DNA of 64,000 nucleotides from Cryptomeria japonica (lineage: Eukaryota; Streptophyta; Pinopsida; Cupressales; Cupressaceae), in assembly GCF_030272615.1 (NCBI RefSeq), contig NC_081410.1:128145640-128209639 (forward strand), given 5' to 3'. Made by a program: the position numbers and the translations under genes. A model generated the notes under the pieces. That model was given only the letters and a program-made list of their open reading frames with translations. It made no database searches and was not told the DNA's origin. Positions 57,845 through 64,000 of this stretch are shown piece by piece; the stretch's first letter is position 1; each line of letters begins with the position of its first letter.

Positions 57845-59600
57845 GGGCACTTTATAAGTAGTGTGTGTACAATAGGCCACTTGCAATCAATGGTAAAGTG
57901 GACTTCTGATTTTGTTTTACAATTGCCACAATTAGGCTCTTATAGAGTCAAATAAAAAATATAAATGATCTCCAAGCAATTACAAGTACCAAATAAGCCA
58001 AAATATCACCAAATGATGAAAGTACAACATCTACTCAAAATCACTACAAACTGATAGCAGATTATGAAAGTAGACAAAAAATTATGTATTTAAAACAAAA
58101 TGACACCTGAAAAGGAGGTCATATGAGCCCAAACAAAGCCTTTGAAGTTGCCAAAATGAGGATTGGACAAGTACAGTCACCAAAAACTAAATTTAAAAAA
58201 AAATCTGTCCACCAAAATCAGAAAATAACACCACCATGTGAAAGTACACAAAAAATTAGCCCAAATCAAAAAACAATTGCACCAAAAAACAAACCCGTAT
58301 GACTAAGATATGAATGTTTGAAGTTTGCCTCCAAAATGAAAATTGCCAATGAAGAGGAGGTGACCAAAATGAGGTTGACCTGATGATGTCATCAGAAAAT
58401 ATACTGTAACATATTCCTTGTGGGAATTAAAAAATTCTCTTCATTTTCCAAAAGTTTCATTTTTCTCAAAGGAAATCTTTGAAGAAAAGTTTGTTTGTTT
58501 TTTCTAAAGAAAATATGTGGGGGCCACATGGGACCTCACCCACACCCCTTAAAAAATTGAAATCTTCAAACTTTCTTACGTAGGGAAATAATAACCTGTA
58601 AAATAGAATTGTTTGCCAAACAAATGGCTCAACAAAAGATCTGCCCCCTCTGCAATAAGCTAATCAACTTAATAAAGCCTCCCATAAAGGTCAATCAAAT
58701 TAGTCAATCTTGATACAAATAATGACTACCCAACTCAAATACCAAGCATACTCATGACACAACTGATTGATGGAAATAGATCAAACCAACAAATCAATTC
58801 TATACAGAAATGGATTGTCCAATCTATCAATTATAAAAGATTGGAGCCAATGCAAATGACAACAAAGTCGATATCACCTCCAACAAATACAAAGCCAACT
58901 ACAAAGGAATCACAACTCTTCAAATGTCACCTATGACTGAAGAGAGGGATCAATTTTCCAACTTAGAAGAAATTTTGTGCCTTGGAGATTATGAAGTCGA
59001 TCAAGAATGGATGTGCCCAGTAAAGCCAACCAAATAATTGTTGATGCCACTGTGAAAAATAGCTCAGACAGATCAAAAATAAAGACTGTTAAACACAAAA
59101 TGAATTTGTCAATGTAGATACGAATCAATGGAGATCCACACCAATAGACCCGAATCACTGTAAATACACAAATTTGCAAAAATAATTGCCAACCATGTGT
59201 AAACTGTGCAGATCGAACAATGAGCAAATCTAACAAACTGTGTCCAAATCACCCATAATACATAATATTGCCCAAAATAATAAATTTTGCTCAAATCTTA
59301 TAAAATTTGCAGAAAATGAAATATGACAGAAACACAAATTCTGCAAGCTACTTTTGGGAAGGGGCCAAATGACCCTCCAACTAATTTCTTTTTGCTTATC
59401 AAACAATTTTACCCAGAATATAGGCATATTTGTAGTCAAAATTTATGGAAATGGCCACTTGGATGCAATGTTGAGGTCGGATTTGGTCTAGGACACCTCC
59501 GTAATATGTTGCTCCTTAGATATGCCTCTTGACCTCCTTAAAAAACACAATAAAATATCTCCAAAGGCTATGCAATGGCGCTCCAACCACTCTAATGCCA
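57843..59600 (-). other. Q leader and degenerate primer site
   Basis: About 1.75 kb without a credible reading frame separates gag from the 5' LTR. It matches R's leader in places, for example GCACTTTATA...GTGTACAAT (57848 and 60361) and the CAAAAAATTAGCCCAAAT phrase. The last bases (59590-59600) read TGGCATTAGAG on the minus strand, a diverged initiator-Met site. Confidence 0.65.
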
Positions 59601-60092
59601 TGTGAGATTATGCTTGAAGAAACCAAGATCTAGAGTCCAATTGATAACACAATAAGAGAGACAAATAGATTGATAAGAATAAATTGCATTCAAATCAAGA
59701 TGCAAAATACTGATCAACTGGATCATCAAAAATTGCATACAATGTAGATGAGCTTGCTTATAAAGGCAAGGCTAAGAGACAAGAGAGCACACAAAGATGA
59801 CATGTGGCTCAATGAGATGCAAGGGTAGGTAAGGGTAAGTAGGAAAAATAGTAAAATATTTCACATGAGGTGGATCACCTACCGAAGGTGGAATTATCAT
59901 CCCAAAATAAGTGGATATGATAAAGTAACAACAATATCACACCATAAAAAGTGGAATTTCTCCTACATACACACTCCCAATGTATGCACATCCCTAAGTG
60001 TCTAATATGCAAACTATGATGTTATGCATTTACCTAAGACAACTTAAGTAAGGTGTAATTATATGTTATATGAATAAATAATTACACCAACA
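59601..60092 (-). repeat. Q 5' LTR
   Basis: 492 bp, the partner of 53410-53899, with ends TGTGAGATT and ACACCAACA on the plus strand. R's gag N-terminus starts at the next base on the right. Confidence 0.88.
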
Positions 60093-60230
60093 ATTGCTTC
60101 AACAATTCCATTCAATGTAATATTTGAGTTATTCCTTTTTCTATTAATTTACTCCAACCTTTAATTTTCCATTATGCATAATTATGTGGAGTTAGAAGTG
60201 GAAATTTAGGAGAACCCATAACTAAAAATG
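60093..60230 (-). pseudogene. R: gag N-terminal segment
   Basis: Read leftwards the sequence gives LTPHNYA-WKIKGWSKLIEKG followed by ITLNGIVEA, the start of the copia gag, homologous to MLTAHNYASWKIDAWSKLME at 57685 in Q. It is continued at 53409 beyond Q. Confidence 0.72.
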
Positions 60231-62551
60231 AAAGAGCACAATAGATAGAGAGAGGCACAATCACACAAGATACCCCCTCAATTCACTCAGTCAAAGACCC
60301 CCCCTCCCCCCCCCCTCCAAAAAAAAAAAAAGATAGAAAGAAAGAAAGAAAGATGTTTTGGCACTTTATACTTAGTGCGTGTACAATGGGATACTTGCAA
60401 ACCAATAAAAAAAGGACTTTCGATTCAATAATTACAACTACCTCAAATAGGCCAGGACAAACTCAATTCATTGATGCCAAAGACCTAACTGAAATCTAGG
60501 CATTATATATGTTAAAATAGACCAAAAAAGATCGGGTTTTGAAGGTGGTATTTCTACTCTCAATGATGAAAAAATGATAGCACCACAAAAAAGTAGACAA
60601 AAATTATGCACTTAAAAAAAACACCTAAAAATGAGACCGTATGAGCGTAAACGAAGTTACAAAAATGAGGATTGGATAGGTACAGATGTGAAAAACTCGA
60701 TTTAAAAAAAAAAAATGTCCACAGAATTCAGAAAATAACTAGACCATTGCGGAGTACACAAAAAATTAGCCCAAATTAAAAAAAAAAATCTCAAAAAAAA
60801 AACCTCAAAATGAGCACGTTATGAGCCTTCAAAGTTAGACTATGAAATCAAAAAATCTAATGGTGAAGGGTAGTGAGTTTTCAAAAAATGCTAACATCAT
60901 CAAAACACTAGACTAAATTTGACAGCCAAATAGTCAACACAACAAAAAATCACCCCTACATGGACTGATGACTTGGCAACCCAACGAATCAAAAAACAAC
61001 ATTTGTTTATACAATATGTTGATGTGTCAAAGATGATGTGGCATTATGATTATGTGTTTGACAAATCAAACATGACATGTGTCACTTGCATTGTTGGTCC
61101 CTAGGTGGCATTGACTTTGCTCTATGGCCTAATCGTTGGATGCCATGTGCCTAACTACGTGGCAACTAAAAAACTCGACAAGAAATTTCTACAGGAGTGT
61201 CATGAGAAAGGAAAGTCGTGTGGGGACTGACGATTGTCACAGTGTTTCCAGATTTATGTTGGTTTCCTAGAGACTGCCAATTTTAATGAGTAATTGCAAT
61301 GATCATCCATGCAATTATGCAGGTGCAAAGAAATGCAAGCTTCAAATCATTGCAGATCAAACTTAAGCTACCTAATGCATAAACCCGTGGGCTAACAAAT
61401 ACAGTGTCATCCATCAATGAAGATACATATTTAGACAAAAATAGAGGTATCATCAACTGACTAATCATATAAAATAGACTTTGCAAGAGGAAATCGAGCC
61501 TTCCCAATGGCCAAGAATGTTATGGGTCATCAAGACAAGTTTGGTCTATCCAAGATTGAATACTTGTCACCAAAAAATTATGACTCTGACCAAAGACCAA
61601 TGTGGGTCGACAATGATTAAACCAACACTTGCACTATGATGGAGACTAGAAGCCAATTATAAAGGTAAATATAGCTAATTCCACAATGAACCATTATTCT
61701 ATGACAAATCAAAATGCTCAAACCCTTGATGTCGATCAAACAATGAACCAAATCTAGGTTGATCATGTGAAGTGTTGGGCAATTACAAAGTGCAACCTCT
61801 ATCAAAAGATTATGCCATTGCAACCACATGAACCTCTACACAAGTAGCAAAATAAGGACTTTCCTACTTGCAAAAATGGTACGGCTAATGACATATCACA
61901 CCATCAACGATTGATGCAAAGGTACACAACTAGAGGTAATGCACACTTAGATCACCTTGCAAAGATGAAGGCACCATAGGTGAGTGTTCAACATTTGCAA
62001 CATACAACTAGTTGATTAAATTGTCCAAGCCAACCATGGGAACCACAAATTTGAGCATACAACTTGTCTACCATAGATTCCACACTAAAGAAGGCATGGG
62101 TACACTAGAGATCAAGCAACACAATCCTGCAGAATTGGATATATAGGCTAACAAAGAATAGAGATAAATAAAGCCTATAGGAAACAATCCATTGACCACA
62201 CACAATTATTTTCACCCAAATACAATAAATTGATGCCTAAAATAATAGGGTGTCTAGACCTAATAATTTTTTTGCAAAAAATAAATGAATGACATAATAC
62301 AAAATTTTGTGATTGGATGCTTGAGAGAGGCCAAAAAGCCTTCCAACTAATTTTTTTGCTACATAAACAATTTTACCTAAACATAGGAAAATTTGTAGTC
62401 AAAATTTATGGAAATGACTTTCTGAATATGGTGGTGGAGTCATAATTGGTATAGGACACTCCTAAAATGCACTTCACCCCAAATCTTCCAATATGTCTAC
62501 CTTCAACTACACAAAAATATCTCCAAGAATACTACCCAGTGACACCCTATA
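60231..62551 (-). other. R leader, no gene seen
   Basis: This 2.3-kb AT-rich tract lies between R's primer site and gag. C- and A-runs at 60297-60330 and an AAAG repeat (60333-60353) match the position of the microsatellite in Q. Several phrases are shared with Q's leader. The short frames present are not supported by any recognisable motif. Confidence 0.6.
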
Positions 62552-62564
62552 GGCTTTGATACCA
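62552..62564 (-). promoter_or_regulatory. R primer binding site
   Basis: The minus strand reads TGGTATCAAAGCC directly after the LTR. It is one base off TGGTATCAGAGC, the initiator-Met tRNA complement used by plant copia elements. Confidence 0.85.
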
Positions 62565-62996
62565 TGTTAGAATTGGCCATGGAGATAGCCGCCCAAGATC
62601 TAGAGTCGTATTGAATGACACAATAATAAGAGAGAACAATAGAGACAAGAACAAATTGTATTCTCATCAAGATGCAAATAGTTGAATCAAAGTGAATAAG
62701 GGACTCCCTTGTATATATAGCCAAGGTGAGTGAATGAGATAATGAAGTGTGTGTCTCATGACATGATAAGGGAGTGAAAAGCTATCATCCCACCTAAAGT
62801 GAAAAAGTGATAGTGTGATAAAACCACAAAAGGTGGAGAAGTGCATCCACTGTAAGTGGATACGATACACTAATAACATGATATGTCCACCTAAAAAGGG
62901 AACGCTCCAACTACTCCTTTGAAATTCCCTAAGTAAGCTTAAGTAAAGTGTAATTATATAATAGGAGATAAATAAAATAAATCAATGACACTAACA
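62565..62996 (-). repeat. R 5' LTR
   Basis: 432 bp, partner of 8306-8698. Plus-strand ends are TGTTAGAATTGGCC and GACACTAACA. It is followed by the ATATG duplication and by W's frame in phase. Confidence 0.9.
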
Positions 62997-63572
62997 ATAT
63001 GATTATCAAAGACCTTCATCATCCTACTTTTATTATGGTTACTGGGAGTGTTGATCTTGCATCCCGATTATACCACTTTGATGATTTTGAGAGTCTAACT
63101 CTTGTTGGTTATTCCTTCATAGCTCATAAAAATTCAATGAGTAAGATTTTGCATGAACATTTTGGTCATGTTAACTATAGGTATCCACAACAAATGAGTA
63201 TTCAATATTTGGTGCTTCGCCTACCTCATATTTCTTGAATTGATGGTGTTTGTTGAGGTTGTGTGATATTAAAGCATCACAAGGATTCATTTCCTTCAAG
63301 TAGAGCCCACCATGCTAAGGCACCCTTGGATTTAGTTCATAGTGCCCCCGTGTCCTTTCCAACTCCATATTTTTTTGGGGCCAAGTATGTGCTCACATTC
63401 ATTCATGACTTCTCTAGGCATACATGGGTGTACTTTCTTAAGTACAAGAGTGATGTCTTTGATTTATTCAAGAGGTACAAGTAATTTGTGGAGAAGCAAT
63501 CTAGTCTTTCTATTAGGTAGGTATGCATAGATAATGGGGAGAGTATGTCAATCAGGTATTAGAGGACTTTTG
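62997..63572 (+). pseudogene. W: copia pre-integrase and integrase, right half
   Basis: The frame continues W from 8305: IIKDLHHPTFIMVTGSVDLA, then HFGHVNYRYPQQMS of the pre-integrase domain. A Cys pair follows (GVC-GCV, one stop between), then LDLVHSAPVSFPTP, FIHDFSRHTWVYFLKYKSDV and IDNGESMS near 63530 (the DNGGEY block). It is broken by a few stops and cut at 63572 by another LTR. Confidence 0.85.
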
Positions 63573-64000
63573 TGTTAGTCCCAACCGGTGCTGAGAGGGA
63601 AGGGGTGAATCAACACTTTACCAGTTTTACAAAATTAAAACCTTTTAACTCAAGACTGCACTAACTTAATATTCATCAATATAAACAGTTATTGCATAAG
63701 AACATGCATGCATGAAAAGATACACAGTAACACCAAGATTTATCTTGTGGAAACCCAAATGGGAGAAAACCACGGTGTGAGTAGAGACTCATAAAATTTG
63801 AACTCTTCTGGAGTACGCCTGGTGAGGAGTCATCCCTGTTAGCAGATTACAAAGACATTGTTAGGTGCCACTCGGTTAAGGGATTTTGTTTAAGGCCTGT
63901 TAGTGCCTTTACCCTGTTAGAGGTAGCCTTGTTAAAGATCTTAGGATAATCAATTAAGATGACACTCGGTTAAGATATTTTACAAAGGAAACTGTTAAAG
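63573..64000 (-). mobile_element. Copia LTR, runs off the window
   Basis: The plus strand starts TGTTAGTCCCAACCGGTGCT and then GAGAGGGAAGGGGTGAATCA, the complement of the terminal block of the copia LTRs. It contains CACTCGGTTAAG (complement CTTAACCGAGTG), the motif that is abundant in the LTR at 47865-49364, so it is the same family in reverse orientation. Its other end and any interior lie beyond 64000. Confidence 0.8.

Larger units (their letters stand above)
53410..60092 (-). mobile_element. Q: copia-type element with gag-protease but no pol, in R gag
   Basis: The LTRs are 53410-53899 (3') and 59601-60092 (5'), TGTGAGATTATGC...ACACCAACA. The left one is followed by a C-run (purine tract on the minus strand). 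A degenerate primer site TGGCATTAGAG (complement of 59590-59600) adjoins the 5' LTR. The interior codes for gag and a protease remnant followed by an acidic unknown frame. Integrase and RT are absent. The LTRs and leader resemble those of R. R's gag lies directly on both sides (TPHDL left, ITLNGIVEA right). The flanking 5 bases (GGTGT and ATTGC) do not match, so a duplication is not supported. Confidence 0.78.
8306..62996 (-). mobile_element. R: Ty1/copia element expanded to 54.7 kb by nested insertions
   Basis: R is defined by terminal LTRs at 8306-8698 (3') and 62565-62996 (5') and by perfect ATATG duplications at 8301-8305 and 62997-63001. Read leftwards it has a primer site (62552-62564), a long leader, gag, protease, integrase, reverse transcriptase, RNase H and a purine tract. 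These parts are separated by Q, O, X and a solo LTR. Removing those inserts leaves about 6-7 kb, a normal copia length. Coding parts have many stops. R is inserted in W, whose frame reads PNDM on the left and IIKDLHHPTF on the right with one copy of the duplication. Confidence 0.88.

Noticed and set aside
53405-60097. Target-site duplication for Q
   Set aside because: GGTGT and ATTGC do not match. The insertion is supported by R's gag on both sides, not by a duplication.

Overview
The window is plant nuclear DNA, most likely from a large repeat-rich genome such as a conifer or other gymnosperm. The genus cannot be read from the sequence. The evidence is Ty1/copia elements primed by initiator-Met tRNA, Ty3/gypsy elements with 1.2-1.4 kb LTRs, plant L1-type LINE remnants, many solo LTRs, deep nesting, and no intact cellular gene. 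I found no rRNA, tRNA, CRISPR array or bacterial feature.

From about 6.2 kb to the right end, nearly everything belongs to one nest of retrotransposons. The outermost is a plus-strand copia element (W). Its gag-protease lies at 6.2-8.3 kb and its integrase at 63.0-63.6 kb. A minus-strand copia element (R, 8306-62996, target duplication ATATG) splits it, and W's frame resumes in phase on the far side. R is interrupted by a copia solo LTR (10495-11401), a minus-strand gypsy element (X, about 12476-36566), a plus-strand copia element (O, 37254-52819) and a minus-strand copia relative (Q, 53410-60092). X contains a gag-only gypsy element (T, 15042-22864, TSD CAAAT), a LINE (30093-33238) that itself holds a copia solo LTR, and a long decayed accessory gene (U). 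O contains a pol-less copia element (N, 40450-47313) and a solo LTR (47865-49364). Q contains a gypsy solo LTR (54190-55537). The deepest chain is five levels: W, R, X, LINE, solo LTR.

The left flank (1-6.2 kb) has AT-rich DNA, a retroposed coiled-coil gene copy (V, 958-3000, 17-bp target duplication) and a degenerate 1.1-kb tandem array.

The only long intact reading frame is T's 1147-codon gag-like protein. It lacks reverse transcriptase and integrase and has a degenerate protease motif, so T must have been mobilised by another element. R, O and W carry recognisable but broken gag, protease, integrase and reverse transcriptase. U, V and the unknown region of N share one layout: a globular N-terminal part, a charged linker and a C-terminal coiled coil. 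They look like accessory proteins carried by retroelements.

The least explained structure is an array of about 17 palindromes at 26429-27533, just upstream of U on U's strand. Each has a TTTAAA-type centre, and the arm sequences change from unit to unit while staying self-complementary.
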